Counted from the stretch's first letter, positions 33,600 through 45,418 are shown. The stretch is DNA of 64,000 bases from Asterella californica (GCA_036924285.1 JAYKYS010000014.1:8432001-8496000), one strand, 5' to 3'. Notes: a model not told the origin generated them from the letters alone. Numbers and translations: made by a program.

Positions 33600-34150
33600 A
33601 GTGATCTAGATGACAATGATATGTCAGAGTAACCACTGGTTGCGATGTTACACTCAGTTTTGTGTCTCGAGTAGAGGCAGTCGAAGTTTGCTGTGTCTTT
33701 AATATTGTTCAAAGCTGTTTTTTTTTCTCCTCGAAATACATTTATCACTTTCAAGTGATGTGCTCTTCTTCTATTCATGTATGTATCAGCGTGTTATTGC
33801 TCCAACCATATAGTTTAAAGTATCACTTGTTTCTGCCGTACGTGAGGTTTGACAGTAATGAAGTTTAATGCTGAATGTGATATTTCTAAGGTTTAGAGGA
33901 GAAAATATTATCAAATTACAGAGAGTTCTATTTCTTGTTACAAACTAGTACTTTCAACTCATAAATCTGACCGTCAATAGGAAGTGGACCGTGTCTGTCT
34001 TCTGTGCTTCTCTATAACATATCTATTGTTAAGGTATGTACACAATACGAAGATGTCCATAGAAATGCGTCAGACTCAGAGCGCTGAATCTCACTCTTGA
34101 GCTAAAAAGATATTAAACCATAAATTAAAAACAAAAAACATCATAGAAAG
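33600..34150. other. AT-rich intergenic stretch
   Basis: No gene, repeat partner or RNA feature recognised. Short open frames are unsupported. Confidence 0.4.
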
Positions 34151-34169
34151 ATTCCTCGTGTAGAATCTG

Positions 34170-34400
34170 TAATAGTATATAAATCCCATTTCTTACGTAT
34201 TTTTATTTCTCGTGTGGAATTCCAATGCCACGTGATCATACGTGTGGAAAGGTTTTCAAGAAATGTGAATCCTAATAATTTGCCATGTGGCACTCGCTCA
34301 TTCGCAGTACTCCTTCATTTTTATGAGATGGAAATGAGTACCTCTGTTGGAAGTATGGATGTTGCCACGTGTTCACACGTGAGGGTGCTCTTATATCGCT
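34170..34400 (+). promoter_or_regulatory. Promoter-like stretch with TATA box and clustered ACGTG cores
   Basis: tatataaat at 34176-34184 is a good TATA box. Downstream are four ACGTG-type cores: gccacgtg (about 34228) and acgtgtgg (about 34240), then gccacgtgttcacacgtg (34364-34381). These are G-box/ABRE-like elements that bind bZIP or bHLH factors in plants. Their position downstream of the TATA box and the lack of a convincing ORF afterwards argue for caution. It may be a relic or the LTR of an unrecognised element. Confidence 0.25.
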
Positions 34401-35060
34401 AGAATACTCGAATATAACCAGGCAGCCGACTCGAACTGCTTCATTATATATTATGTTTACATATTACGTTTCAAATGTCACTGAACACCTCTTCATAAAA
34501 AGTGTGAGCGAAAATATGATGATGGAGGGTTTAACTTTTCTTAAGAGCAAACTTAGTCCTTCTTTGCTTCTATATGTAAATCTACCGGTTGAATCATACG
34601 GCTGCATAGTACAGATGATTTTCTTATTCTGATTTTGTTCTTTTCTCTGTTTTTTGGAGTCAAAGTAAAATGGTGCACAATCAGAATGTGTTGTGATCTG
34701 CCTCGGTACCTACTATAGAAATGTATATTTCTCTCATGTTCCTTTTGTAGCACTCGTATATGTGTCTTACCATCGGGTTAAGCTGTCGTTATCTGACAGG
34801 CTATGACCATTGACGTCCCAGATCTGATTGAGTTTCTGATGAGTTTCAATCCGAAACTTCTGATAGAGCTTACTCAGAAGTTTCTCGTCAGAACAAAGAT
34901 ATTGCATAGAGTATGGGAAACAATTCTCGGACCATCGAACCGGACGTGGATCAACTTTGGTCGGGGCGGGGTATCTCTCGCATCGGGCCAGTTAAGCATG
35001 GGTCGGTTAAGCACGTGCTAATGCGAACAAGGACTCACGCAAGTCGATAAATATCAAAAT
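34401..35060. other. Unassigned sequence
   Basis: Contains small open frames (for example 34803-35021) without known motifs and without a second copy in the window. No other feature seen. Confidence 0.35.
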
Positions 35061-35079
35061 TTGAAAAAATCTTGCATCA

Positions 35080-35158
35080 GCGTGGGGCAGCGTGTTGGGT
35101 ATTCTATCTGATTAGACTGGATAGGTCTCAGGTTCGATTTTACTCCTGTGCGGCCGTG
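35080..35158 (+). mobile_element. Possible tRNA-derived SINE head
   Basis: gtggggcagcgtgttggg (about 35089-35106) resembles a pol III A box, and aggttcgatttta (about 35131-35143) resembles a B box. The spacing is tRNA-like, and sequence downstream (from about 35200) is repetitive. A complete tRNA cloverleaf cannot be formed by eye, so a SINE or tRNA relic is more likely than a gene. Confidence 0.3.
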
Positions 35159-35204
35159 GGTCCCTTCCTTAGGGTCCTTGTTTAGAAACTGTGATCCTGT
35201 TTAG

Positions 35205-36300
35205 AAATGCTTTGAAATGCTTCTGAAGCCGTCTGTCCTAATCTCATTGGCGTCATTTGAGTCGTCGTGCAGGTTTTTTCAGTTCCTCTACTGTGTCTTA
35301 TGTGAGATTACTGAAAGCTGATATCACGAATATTATATTCGTCTCAGATGCACTACAACTTGCTTGAGGTAATCCATGTCACAATAATTTGTTCTTCAGG
35401 TAATCCATGTCACAATAATTTGTTCTTCGTATTATTCTGCATATCTGTTTAGATGATTTCGTATTATATTTGTTTTAGTTTTTATATAATTTTCTTAAAA
35501 AATCTAAAATTTATTATAATTTTTATCTATTGATTATCTTTGAAGTTAATATATATTTATATACATCTTTACATTCTACGGCACGACCTTCATTGATCTG
35601 CAGCGTGGATGTCATTGATTATAAACATATATATATTTCAATAGTAAGTTAATAGATAAATATTATAATAAAAATTTGAAAAATTTGAATTTAGAGGATT
35701 TTTGATTTTATATATAATTTACTTGATTGTGATTTTTTATATCTGATCATTTTGCCAATTATTGAGTCCTTTGCAAGGCAGATTAATGCCACGTTAGCTC
35801 TAGTAATTTTCTGAAATGCTCGTCGAGCCGGCTGTCCTAACCTCATCAGCGTCTTTTCACTCGTCATTTCTATTTTTGTGTTATAGGTTTCTTCTGTCTC
35901 TCTTATGTGAAGCTATCGAGATTTGATATCACAAATATTGTACTGGTCTCGGATTCATTGTAACTTGCTCGAGGTAATCCTTGTGATAGTTTTTTGTTGT
36001 TCGTATTATATTGCATATTTGTTTTAGTTTTGTTATAATTTTTTAAAAAAATCAGAAATTTATTATAATTTTTTACAAAAATCAGAAATTTATTAAAATT
36101 TTTTCTATTAATTATCTTTGAAGTTGATATATGTTTATGTATATCTTTACATTCTAAGACATGACCTTCATTGGTTTGCAGCGTGGATGTCATGGATTAC
36201 AAACATAAATATACTTCAATAGAAATATAATAGAAAAATATTATAAATATTTTTTAAAATATTTTAATTTTAAGTATTTTCTAGATATGTAATTTACTTG
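35205..36300. repeat. Approximately 590-bp tandem duplication
   Basis: Two diverged units, about 35205-35790 and 35800-36300. They share phrases such as gcgtggatgtcat (35603 and 36181) and a ctgtcctaa context (35233 and 35832), with offsets of about 580-600. The first unit also has a 31-base internal duplication (aggtaatccatgtcacaata at 35367 and 35398). AT-rich and non-coding. Confidence 0.75.
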
Positions 36301-36600
36301 TTTTTTAGTTTTCTATGATTCTATCGTGCATCGTTTATATCAACGTACATTGTTTGGATTAGTATGATTGTTATTAGTTTATTTATTGTACGATCTCTTG
36401 TCTAATTATTAATTTTTATTAATTTTCAATATCTTTGTTTTCTTATATATTATCCTTATTTCTTTTGTATACGCAGATCTTTTAAAATGAGAAAGGATAA
36501 CGTTGAAGATATTCTTTTTTTTATGACGTAGTGAACGTGCTCTTTTCATTGAAAGAAAACTTTTGACCAAATTTTGTTGATATTCCTTCAGCGCCATTGA
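36301..36600. other. AT-rich spacer
   Basis: No gene seen. It ends at the start of the family H block near 36600. Confidence 0.4.
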
Positions 36601-36654
36601 TTATTGACAGTTATTACGGTCATTATCCGAATCGGAACCGAGAGTTTGCGACTA

Positions 36655-36692
36655 CCACTGATGCTTATGGCATCCCTCTTACGCATCAGTGG
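36655..36692. repeat. Hairpin upstream of family H
   Basis: ccactgatgc...gcatcagtgg with arms of 13 bases and one mismatch. In the inverted copy at 55977-56014 the 13-base arms are perfect around a 12-base loop. Confidence 0.7.
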
Positions 36693-36873
36693 TATGCTTT
36701 GTCATTTATGGCTCATTCCGCTAGGAAACTTCAGTTCACCAGCTTCAGTGCAAAGATGGTACTAACGTTTTGTAAATTATGGTCGCAGTCTTATTGGAAG
36801 AGTGTCGATGATTTCAAAATTAACCGTCTCGATGAATTTATTTGGAAAATCAAATTTCAACGGTCTCTGAGCT

Positions 36874-37689
36874 TTGGCTCAGAGACAAATATCAGGAACA
36901 AATTACACTTCACTGATGATTTCAGAGAAGGGAGAACTGGCCGTGGGAAGTTGCAATTGGAATTGGGACAAAGAGAAGTTCCAGAAGGAGAAGTGCGAGA
37001 TGGAGATAGTTACTCAGCTTTCGCAGTCCAAATCAGGCGAATCGGCTCACGAACGAGAAACTCAGTCGAAAACAGACATGGAGTATTTAATTTCCCTCTA
37101 TGATGCGAAATGGTATGGAGTGGAAGAGGGGATATCGATCCCGATAGGATCTACAAGTTCGGCAGTAAATCCGCTTTCTACGTTGGGAAGTGATGAGGCA
37201 AACAATTATGTCGACGTTCTAGTCTCTGCCCGAACCAAGGAAGAATCCAGTAATAGATATAGAGAGAAGATTTCACATGAATATCAGCTAAGGAAATATT
37301 TTTCCTGGGGTTCATCAGAAGCATCTGCAAAGATATTGCAGCCAAATTTACCGTCAGCAACAAAATACACTTCACTGAAGGAACAGCTGGCCGTGGGAAA
37401 TTGCAATCGGAATTGGGACAAAGAGAAGTTCCAGAAGGAGAAGTGCGATGAAGAAGAAAAGTTTACTATTTACAGTACAGTGAAGTCTTGGTACCGATGG
37501 AGTTCGCGTTGGTCCAGGAGTGATCCTCAGTCTGATGGTGAACAATCTTCAGACTTTGAAACTGAACCGATGAAGTTTACGATTTACAGTAGACTGAAGT
37601 CTTGGTGGAGTTCGCGATGGTCCTGGAGCGTTCCTGAGTCCGATGATGAACCATACTTAGACTCAGAATTGATCCAATGGATACAGTGA
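36874..37689 (+). CDS. Hypothetical repeat-containing protein, family H (longest copy)
   Basis: The best preserved member of family H: 271 residues are open from a TTG at 36874, so the true start or splice acceptor is unknown. The order is a unit ending CNWNWDKEKFQKEKCE (about residues 27-45), then TQLSQSKSGESAHERETQSK, EYLISLYDAKWYGVEEG, YREKISHEYQLRKYFSWG, and a second, diverged NRNWDKEKFQKEKC unit (about 180-193). Two tandem C-terminal repeats follow the pattern KFTIYSxxKSWxxWSSRWSxS (about 199-215 and 236-252), each followed by an acidic S/D/E stretch. No known domain, signal peptide or membrane segment is seen. It lies 120 bases before block A. Confidence 0.4.
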   Translation: MAQRQISGTNYTSLMISEKGELAVGSCNWNWDKEKFQKEKCEMEIVTQLSQSKSGESAHERETQSKTDMEYLISLYDAKWYGVEEGISIPIGSTSSAVNPLSTLGSDEANNYVDVLVSARTKEESSNRYREKISHEYQLRKYFSWGSSEASAKILQPNLPSATKYTSLKEQLAVGNCNRNWDKEKFQKEKCDEEEKFTIYSTVKSWYRWSSRWSRSDPQSDGEQSSDFETEPMKFTIYSRLKSWWSSRWSWSVPESDDEPYLDSELIQWIQ

Positions 37690-37812
37690 TTACATTCTTG
37701 TACTTTTACTTTTGAATCATGTCACAGATATAAGAGTTTATAGACTATATATTTTGCTAGGTACGTAGTTTAGAACTTTCAGAAACATGGAGCTACTTTC
37801 TATCGTTCCATA

Positions 37813-39737
37813 TGCATTGTCAAGTTTTTAAGTATATATATATATGAATTCTATGTCTTTCTTTTTCCACAGACATCTGTAAATTATTGCAGTTTTTGTG
37901 AGGTTGTTTCAAGATTTACGGAGGTTTTAAGCTATACTCTCAATCAGTGGAACCTCGGCTTGTGTTTCAGTTTGTCTGAACAAATGGTAGTGGGAATTCG
38001 AAGTTGACTTGTTCGCTGTGCAAGAGCTTGACAGGTGCGAGGTCACCACTCGTATCATGTTTCGTTGCATCCGGCTCGTGCATATGTCAAAATGTTGTCG
38101 GATCGATGTACGTGTGTGTTTGCTACGGCACATCAGTAAAGACCAGTAATCATTTGAACTCAGAAGATCCACTTCACCACTGATCTGAGTCTGATCATGA
38201 CTGCTGGCTCCTCGCACGAGATGGAAGCGGGTTGAACGATATGGAGCTTGAGGTAACTACCAAGTAAGTCAGAAAAGCAAACCTCAAACTGGAAGCCATC
38301 TAGGCATAACTAATAAGTATATACTCACTGACAGATCTGTGGCTGTCAGCAAATTCACCACGACCAAATACCGAGGAAAACTGATTTGATCTTAGTAGTA
38401 TAACATTGTCATGATGGTCGTATATAATTGTTAAGGTGTTACGTTCTCGCAGGCAGCCACTGCATGTAATGTATTATCTCAAGCTAATATGTCTGATATC
38501 TGTAAGGCTGAGATGATTCGAGATGGAAAGCTTGAACAGTCACAGGATATTAAGCAGCTCTTGCTGATTACATACCGTCTAGCTAGCAACGTCAAGTTAA
38601 ACCTGAGCTGTAGTTTTAAAACTCCACCGTTCGCATTAGAGTTCAGCAGTCCACAACAGCTAGCTTCAGCCGCTGCTCATGCTTTCAAGCTGACCTCACT
38701 AAGCAGAATACAGTAACCAGTCGCTCCTTAAGCTTAGATTCTTTTGCGACTACTTCCACTGCCAAGAAATCATTCCTTCCGAAGGCGCAAGGCAAGTGAC
38801 CACAGAGACGTGTCGTTTTGTGAGGATTCAGTCTCAGATATTCGTAGAAGGGAAAGTTTACTTGAACTACGAGGGTAGCGAACAAAATTACCGTTCATCT
38901 ATATCGACACTGCTCGATTATCAGACTATCGAGTGTTCACTTTACGTAAAGAACGTAATTATACACTACGTCTTCTGAATCTACAGTTGGGTGACAAGAT
39001 AAAGTAATTAATAGATGTTAATAGATTGAATAATAACAAAGAAAATGTAATTAGATGTTAGTAATTATCCTGTTCGAGTTGTCTCTCTGTCCTGTTTGTA
39101 TGAGAAGATGTATGTGTATGGAAGCCGCATGTACCATAATTATACATTAGTTTCGTTGTTTTCCCGTTCACATGTTCGTAACTGTTTTGACTCCCATGCC
39201 TCATCAGTACCAACTGGTATAACAGTAAAGTGCAGAAACACGACAACGGTAAGTGTTATGATTCTCGGTTGCCGATGCCATCGCAGATAAGTCCTGTATA
39301 TTCAGCCGATGGTGCAGAAGTTTAGATAGTCGTCCGAGCTACAGCTTCTTATATTTACTGATCGAAGAAGCTTAAGGTCAAGCGAAGGTTAAGCTTCGGA
39401 TACAGATACAGCCTAAATCTTTGCGATCATCTCAAAAGATGACGGTAGGATTACCCTTTCATTTTTCCTTCGACAGATATCTACATCAACTTTTCTTTTT
39501 TCTTTGCGTTAAGGCTAGCCCTGTAAACTTTTCCACACGTGTGTCCACGTGGCACAGGTGTTCCCTTTGCTTTTCAGAGCTTGTAGGGAAGCCATGGACG
39601 AAACTATGGTATATTACAAAGTTCGACTGTACTCGGCTAGACGTGACTGCGTTACTATCTTATATCCTTTCAGACATTCGGAAATCTTCTCTCTTCACTT
39701 GGACACCTCTAATAGTAAAAAGACTTAATTTAATGCA
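37813..39737. repeat. Segmental duplication block A, copy 2
   Basis: Direct repeat of 1-1953 with few differences, the clearest being a deletion near 37878 and the missing insertion before the family A start. After 39737 it is joined to an inverted copy of 3870-4330 instead of the AT-rich block B. Confidence 0.85.
38489..38716 (+). CDS. Hypothetical small ORF, family A
   Basis: A 75-residue frame from ATG (MSDICKAEMIRDGKLEQSQD at the start). The first copy of the block has an insertion and a frameshift in this place. The product is basic to neutral with a Ser/Ala-rich C-terminus; no motif is recognised. The frame could be an exon (the stop follows acag|taacc) or a chance ORF. Confidence 0.25.
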   Translation: MSDICKAEMIRDGKLEQSQDIKQLLLITYRLASNVKLNLSCSFKTPPFALEFSSPQQLASAAAHAFKLTSLSRIQ

Positions 39738-40172
39738 TTCCCGTAACATCAAGCCAGAAGATGGGATGATGATCTACCGCAACCCTGGATGAGCAAGGAT
39801 TATCTCTAAAGAGGTTGACGTGTTAGTAGAAAAGATCCCCACTAGTAAAGATCTCGAAGCCTCCCGTTTCATCACGCGAAAAGAGAGAGAGAAGAATATC
39901 TCTACTAGTTCTAGACCTTCAAAACTTGGGTCGTCAGCCGAAGCAAACAAGATCTCCGAGCCTGTCACGCTGCTGAGCTTCAGTGTTGTCATCGTTCATC
40001 AGCTATGCCTAGACTCTAGGCGGCTGCAGAAATGCTCACTGGGAAAGAGGCCTAAAAACAGATCCAACAATATTCTGAAATAACATTAAAGATCAGCTTG
40101 AATAATACTAGAAATAAGAAACATCGTATCAAAGAATCAAACAAGGACTCGCTATTTACCTTTATATAATCA
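39733..40172. repeat. Inverted copy of 3870-4330
   Basis: Reverse complement of the stretch upstream of RSH1 copy 1, here separated from the RSH1 copy on the minus strand by about 900 bases of other sequence (a small foldback element, a tRNA-like stretch and block D). Confidence 0.75.
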
Positions 40173-40180
40173 CTTATTCG

Positions 40181-40286
40181 AATGACATAACAATTCGTTA
40201 ACGGACACAATTTAGTTAGGTCGTATTTTTAGGTCTTGAGATCTAGTTTGTTGGGTGCCGTTGGATAATCTCATTGTTATGTCATT
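40181..40286. mobile_element. Small foldback element with 14-bp inverted ends
   Basis: aatgacataacaat (40181-40194) and its exact reverse complement (40273-40286) bracket 78 bases. It lies in a stretch unique to this copy of the block. No target-site duplication is evident, so MITE status is tentative. Confidence 0.45.
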
Positions 40287-40334
40287 TTTATGTGTAAGGC
40301 GCGGAACTATGCCGCTGTAATGTTTTGTTCAGGC

Positions 40335-40386
40335 TTATTTTGAGCCCTCTTGGCAACGAGATTCGAACCTGCGCCGCATGGACGTA
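40335..40386 (-). other. tRNA T-arm-like sequence
   Basis: On the minus strand, gcgcaggttcgaatctcg has a perfect B-box core (ggttcgaatc). No A box or acceptor stem is apparent upstream, so it is a relic of a tRNA or SINE, not a gene. Confidence 0.3.
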
Positions 40387-40409
40387 AGTTCAAGAATTAT
40401 TTATAATTT

Positions 40410-41030
40410 AGATTTGAACTAACTTCCCTAACTTGAGCCAGGTGAATAATCCAGCCTCCGATTCGGAGATAATTCCCGAGTCCAAATTAATCACTCGAAT
40501 AGTTCCATACTGAGAAATTTATGCTAAAGCATTATCCAGTTTCCAGATTTTCATTCTATGAGTATTTAAGTGGCTTTAAAAATCGTAAGGCCATGCTTGC
40601 CTTGAATTTGAATGCCATTGGATAAGATAGTGAATTAGAAAGCATAATGTACTAACTATTTCATACAAAATACTTGCATGGAGAGCTGCTTATTAATATA
40701 TCAGAACTACCAAGTTTGAATAAACTTGAATAAAATAAAATAAATTTGAGTGTGAATACCAAAGTAATGCATTCTTAAAAGCGACTTTTGCATTTTAGGA
40801 GATTCTAATCTGCTACTGCCTCGAGGACACCCTCCAAAGGCATAATTCACTTCTGATAGTGCATTGGAGCAGCTCCTCTAACCAATTAGAGAAAACCTTC
40901 CCACAGTTAATCTTCTTACTACTCTCTAGTTTAATACATTCTTTGAAAAATATCGTAATTCTCCAACTTAAAAATCACAATAAAATTTGTGAACACAATA
41001 TCAGACCATTATGACACTTTTCATAGATTC
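40410..41030. repeat. Block D, copy 2
   Basis: Same-strand copy of 5820-6440 with a few substitutions and short indels, placed next to the inverted RSH1 unit. Non-coding. Confidence 0.75.
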
Positions 41031-41094
41031 GACTTGCCGATTTCCTTGTTATAACCTATGAATCTGTTTCATGCAATGAAACATTTCATTTATA

Positions 41095-41232
41095 TATATT
41101 TTTAATATCAAAGATCCATTTAAAAAGTTATATGTGTGGCAAATTTATCTTTAAGATAAAGATCCTTTATTCCCTAACTCCAAAATAAAGATAAAACTAT
41201 CTTTAACGCGTCTATTTTAGGGGTGGAGATGC
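41095..41232. mobile_element. Inverted copy of the GAGCATCTCCA transposon-end sequence
   Basis: Reverse complement of 5663-5810, ending tggagatgctc. It is joined directly to intron sequence of the minus-strand RSH1 copy, as in copy 1. Confidence 0.4.
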
Positions 41233-41541
41233 TCTTATCCTATACATCTATGAGCATTCCACTCATCAGCCGTCCGTTTCTTTCTGAATTCTAAGTTCCA
41301 GAAGGAGATTCCTGAATCTTAAGACTAAAGCCATGTAAATTCTTAAGTATGGTAACCTGGAAGAGCTGAGGACAACATCCTCCCGTACAAGAACGACTTT
41401 CATATCTCACAAGAACAGCAACAGCAACACCCTTAAACGTCGCACACTTCGGTTCAACTTACAAAACAAGTTCGGGAAGAAAACTTGACTCACTGCCCTA
41501 CTGATTACTCCCGTCCAAAAGCGAGATGCACGACTGCATAC

Positions 41542-42437
41542 CTTCGCAGCTACCATGTTATTCCCGACATCTGTGTGACAACCGTGGCACCCTTAGGAAG
41601 GTTCTCACCTGGAAAACATTCCAACGGATAGTCAGACGCCAAGACTCTCGTACACCCTCTGACCTCACACAATAAAGCACAGGTAGTAAAACGTGGCTTC
41701 ACCTCTCCTTTCGATGTAAAGACGAAGACACGACTGCCGAGTAAATCCCCGGTGATCGTGTCGACAAATTCTCGCGAAGTCATGTTGCCGACAAACTCCT
41801 CCTGCCATTCACGTATAGAATTTCAATCAACTTACCTGCAACAAGAAGCCGCTTGTATTTACAACGATAGCGCCCAATGAGATCGTCCTATGTATCGGGT
41901 TTCAGACTTCGTCAAGCTTTACAAAGAAGACAAAAGAGGAACAACAGCCTAACCGTCCTTCCCTTACCCTGCGCGCAATTTCTGCATCATTAAGATTCTG
42001 ATTCCAACCATGTTGAGTGGATCCATTCGTTACAAGAACTCCATTTCCAGAATAAGAACCATTTGAGTTTGCGTTACAATTATCGTTGCCTTTTCCACTG
42101 AGGTGAGCGGCAATCCCAGTCAGCGATCTTATCCATCTCCTCTGTTCTTATCTACAAAAGTATAAGAAACAAAAGATAAGTGACGGCGAATACTTCAGGC
42201 TCAAATGAACGAGAATAAGAGGTCAAAACAAGGACTCAGTGACTATATCCAAACAGTAGAGACCAGAACTTCTCACATACTTCTACGTCCAAACAACAAG
42301 CACAACCAGAATCATTATTCAAGAACGTGCAGTTACCTGTATCTCCAGAGGAAGTACGTTTTTGAGCCGAATGGTATCACCGGCGTGTGTAGACTTTGAT
42401 ATCCATTTGGCTTGGGCGTGGCGATGTAATCTTTTAC
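41542..42437 (-). pseudogene. RSH1: RSH1-like fragment, copy 2 (most complete)
   Basis: Minus-strand copy with all four exons and introns: exon A 42337-42437 (GYQSLHTTVIPFG), exon B 41969-42151 (IRTEEMDK, then NDAEIARR), exon C about 41703-41822 (NSIREWQEEFVGN, FVDTITGDLLGSRVFVF) and exon D 41542-41608 (NLPKGATVV). Unlike copy 1 it keeps the full exon B-C intron (about 41823-41968) and reads continuously across the point where the other copies are broken. It shares with copy 1 the loss of two G in the W-G-I codons, a one-base loss at the exon D start and the deletion within the TGS domain, so these two descend from one already dead copy. Confidence 0.9.
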
Positions 42438-43297
42438 GAACTCAGATATTACTCAGTATCTAAGTCGTTGAGAATTGGAGATCATTTTGATCACCTTTAC
42501 ATTGTTCAGGGGCAGTGGGCTCTCACTGCTGTGTCTTGTCACTCCGAAACCGAACGCTCTGGACAACTGAACACTAGACATACCGGAGCTCTAAAAGTAT
42601 CCATGCATGATCTCTTCAAACCTGCACCAATGACTTTCAGCTTATCTTTTATCCAGCTCATTCGGATATTGCCTTTGCAGTCGGCAATGTATCGAAATCT
42701 CCCCGGCTGCCTTTGAACTAACCTGTGCATCTTGCTTGGAATTCAACTGCCTGAAGGTCATCCATGCACTTTTGATCGATCACTTTTGATCTGCCTCAAG
42801 GTCATCCATGCACTTTTGATCGATCCGCAAGTGATCTCAAATATTTGATGGCGTGACGATATAATCTTTTACGAACTCAGATATTACTCAGTATCTAAGC
42901 CGTTGAGAATTGGAGATCATTTCGATCACCTTTACATTGTTCAGGGACAGTGGGCTCTCACTGCTGTGTCTTATCACTCCGAAACCGAACGCTCTGGACA
43001 ACTGAACACTAGACATACCGGAGCTCTAAAAGTATCCATGCATGATCTCTTCAAACCTGCACCAATGACTTTCAGCTTATCTTTTATCCAGCTCATTCGG
43101 ATATTGCCTTTGCAGTCGGCAATGTACCGAAATCTCCCCGGCTGTCTTTGTCCTAACCTGTGCATCTTGCTTGGAATTCAACTGCCTGAAGGTCATCCAT
43201 GCACTTTTGATCGATCACTTTTGATCTGCCTCAAGGTCATCCATGCACTTTTGATCGATCCGCAAGTGATCTCAGATATTTGATGACCCAATCGTTT
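42427..43297. repeat. Tandem duplication of about 435 bp
   Basis: Two adjacent copies of the linker block (taatcttttacgaactc at 42427 and 42862), each ending in variable gcacttttgatcgatc units. The second copy keeps only the first few bases of RSH1 exon A. The duplication is unique to this locus in the window. Confidence 0.85.
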
Positions 43298-43428
43298 GGA
43301 TCGATCCTCCACAATACGAATGTTTTCTATTTCCAGTATCTCCATCTCATCTGTAAACTCTTAGACATTTCTCTAGGAGAGAGTTTGATATTCCGTGGAA
43401 CATCTGTTGAACTTAAAAGATGATTTTT

Positions 43429-43677
43429 TCATATTTTTGCTTCTCTATGACAAATCTTGATCCTATCCATCCATTCCGGACGTTCCGGACGATGATTGTT
43501 TACCATCTGCTGTTTCTGCTTGGGACTAACAACTGCACGTTTGTCACCAGTGCTCCGTGTGCATCTCTTGTCATCTGTGCTCAGCGATTTTTCTCTTATC
43601 GGTAAGTTCTTTTCTAACTTGCTACTCTTTTGCGTCTGTATTTCTTCTGCGTCTGTCAGCGACTCTTTCTTTTCCAC
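43429..43677 (-). pseudogene. Partial copy of ORF family F
   Basis: The minus strand encodes the C-terminal part of family F (EKKESLTDAEEIQTQKSS to MDRIKICHREAK) with a small internal duplication (RPERPEW near 43485). Upstream, in the gene's direction, homology stops at about 43686, where block C begins. Truncated by a rearrangement. Confidence 0.5.
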
Positions 43678-43689
43678 CTGGTGGACCTT

Positions 43690-44100
43690 TTTACTTTGGG
43701 AGGTTTTCGCATTTACCCAGCACTATAGAGTTCGAGATCTGGAGAAGAGTGATAAGCATTTTGCAGTGGAGGGAGTTCAGTGGAGTAAGAAAGAGTGCAT
43801 TCAGTGCTACGGTTCGGGAAACACATTGTGGGGTTTGCATTCCATAATCTGTACTTGTCGCAGAGTACAGATTGTCTCGGACAGGATAACTAGCATTCTT
43901 AATCGATCGAGATAACTAGCATAGTTAAGAAGATGACGAAAAGCGGAGAATAACATTAAAGAGATTACAGGAGAACAGAGAATTGGCATGGCTTCTGTCA
44001 ATAATTTTTTGAATACCTTCATTAGACTGCAAATGCTTTCGTAATTATATAGAGACATCAAATGACCCCCAAGAGGTTATACAGTAAAAGATATTAAAGT
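43690..44100. repeat. Block C, copy 2
   Basis: Same-strand copy of 3327-3640, joined on its left to truncated family F. It lacks part of the tandem phrase of copy 1. From about 44040 it passes into the sequence also found at 55100-55270 and 62690-62870 (both inverted relative to each other). Confidence 0.7.
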
Positions 44101-45418
44101 GAAAATGAGTATGAGAAAATATTTGTAAACAGGAAGGAGAATATTCATCTCAGTAGATTTCTCATGTTATAAAGAAGAAACAAATGATGTATCTAATATA
44201 TTTGAAGAGATTGAAAAATAAGAATGGAAACTGTGAGTATTATTCTGATATATGATGCAATGTTCACCTTTGATTATTATTTGGTTGTAAATAGCATAGA
44301 TATATAATAAATAAAATAGTGATAAGAACAGTACAAAAATAACCAACTTGGTACTTTTATATTTTGTAAAATAATCAACAAGTATAATGAATATTTCTAA
44401 GGTTACTAACGATTTATGTTATAAACACGTGTAAGTAAAATAAAGTATTATGGACTAATTTAATGAAACTTTTAATATAAACAAAAAAAGTTTTTTTATA
44501 AAAGATTAATTGAGTTTTAAGTAAAAACTAATTTTAAATAATATTATTTTGAAAATATTCATTTTATTTCAGAACGTAATATTTTAAAATTATTCGTTAG
44601 AAAAAGTAGAGCTACTAAAATACATTTTGACTTGCACGTGTCATCAGCAAAGTACACCGAGTTTCCTTCGAGCATATTTATAATATTAATCTTTTCTAAA
44701 TTATAATAAAATAGTTTTGAAATACTTATAACGTTTTTTTCAAATATAACTAAAACTAAAAAGAATTACTATGAAGCATCAACTAATCATCAGAATCATA
44801 CTTATGTTTGATATCTTATGATACCGAAAGCGAGTTTGTATTAATAATTCATCAGTAGGTAAGTAAATTGTTATATAGTCTCATAGATCATACACATTAT
44901 TCAAGCATTGCGTTGATTATATGATGACTATATGATGATATTTTGACTATTTAAATATAAAGGTTTTCTAGAAACGAACTTTTTGACGAAGGAGATATAG
45001 TTGAACCTTTTGTCTATTAATATATTTGCGATAGAATGCGACGTGATGCAATTTTAATATTTAAGATCTATGAACAGTGATGGTTGAACCTGAAAAGTGA
45101 AAATAATATAGTAACTGAAAACCTCTAAAATTTGATTAAAACTGTTCACTTGTTCTTATAATTAGCGTCCAAGAAGGATGAACATATAAACTATAAGAGT
45201 AATAACATCTTTGTATAGTGATAAGATTCAAAATATTGACTCATTGATATAAAAGGTCGTGGATAAAAGAAAACCATCACTATTATTTGCGGAGAAATAT
45301 TCGGTGTTATTATAATGAAATAAAAATTTGAGATTTCGAAATATTCAAGCTAAGAAGGGCAGATTATTTTAGACTTGTCAGAAATGTTTGTAATCATGTT
45401 GAGAGTCTTAACACTAAC
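44101..45418. repeat. AT-rich blocks E and B, copy 2
   Basis: About 44285-44560 equals block E and 44568-45418 equals block B. The order and orientation match 62870-64000. No coding sequence. Block B ends after cttaacactaa at 45418. Confidence 0.8.

Noticed and set aside
40335..40386. Functional tRNA gene
   Set aside because: Only a B box/T arm is visible; no acceptor stem, anticodon arm or A box could be found.
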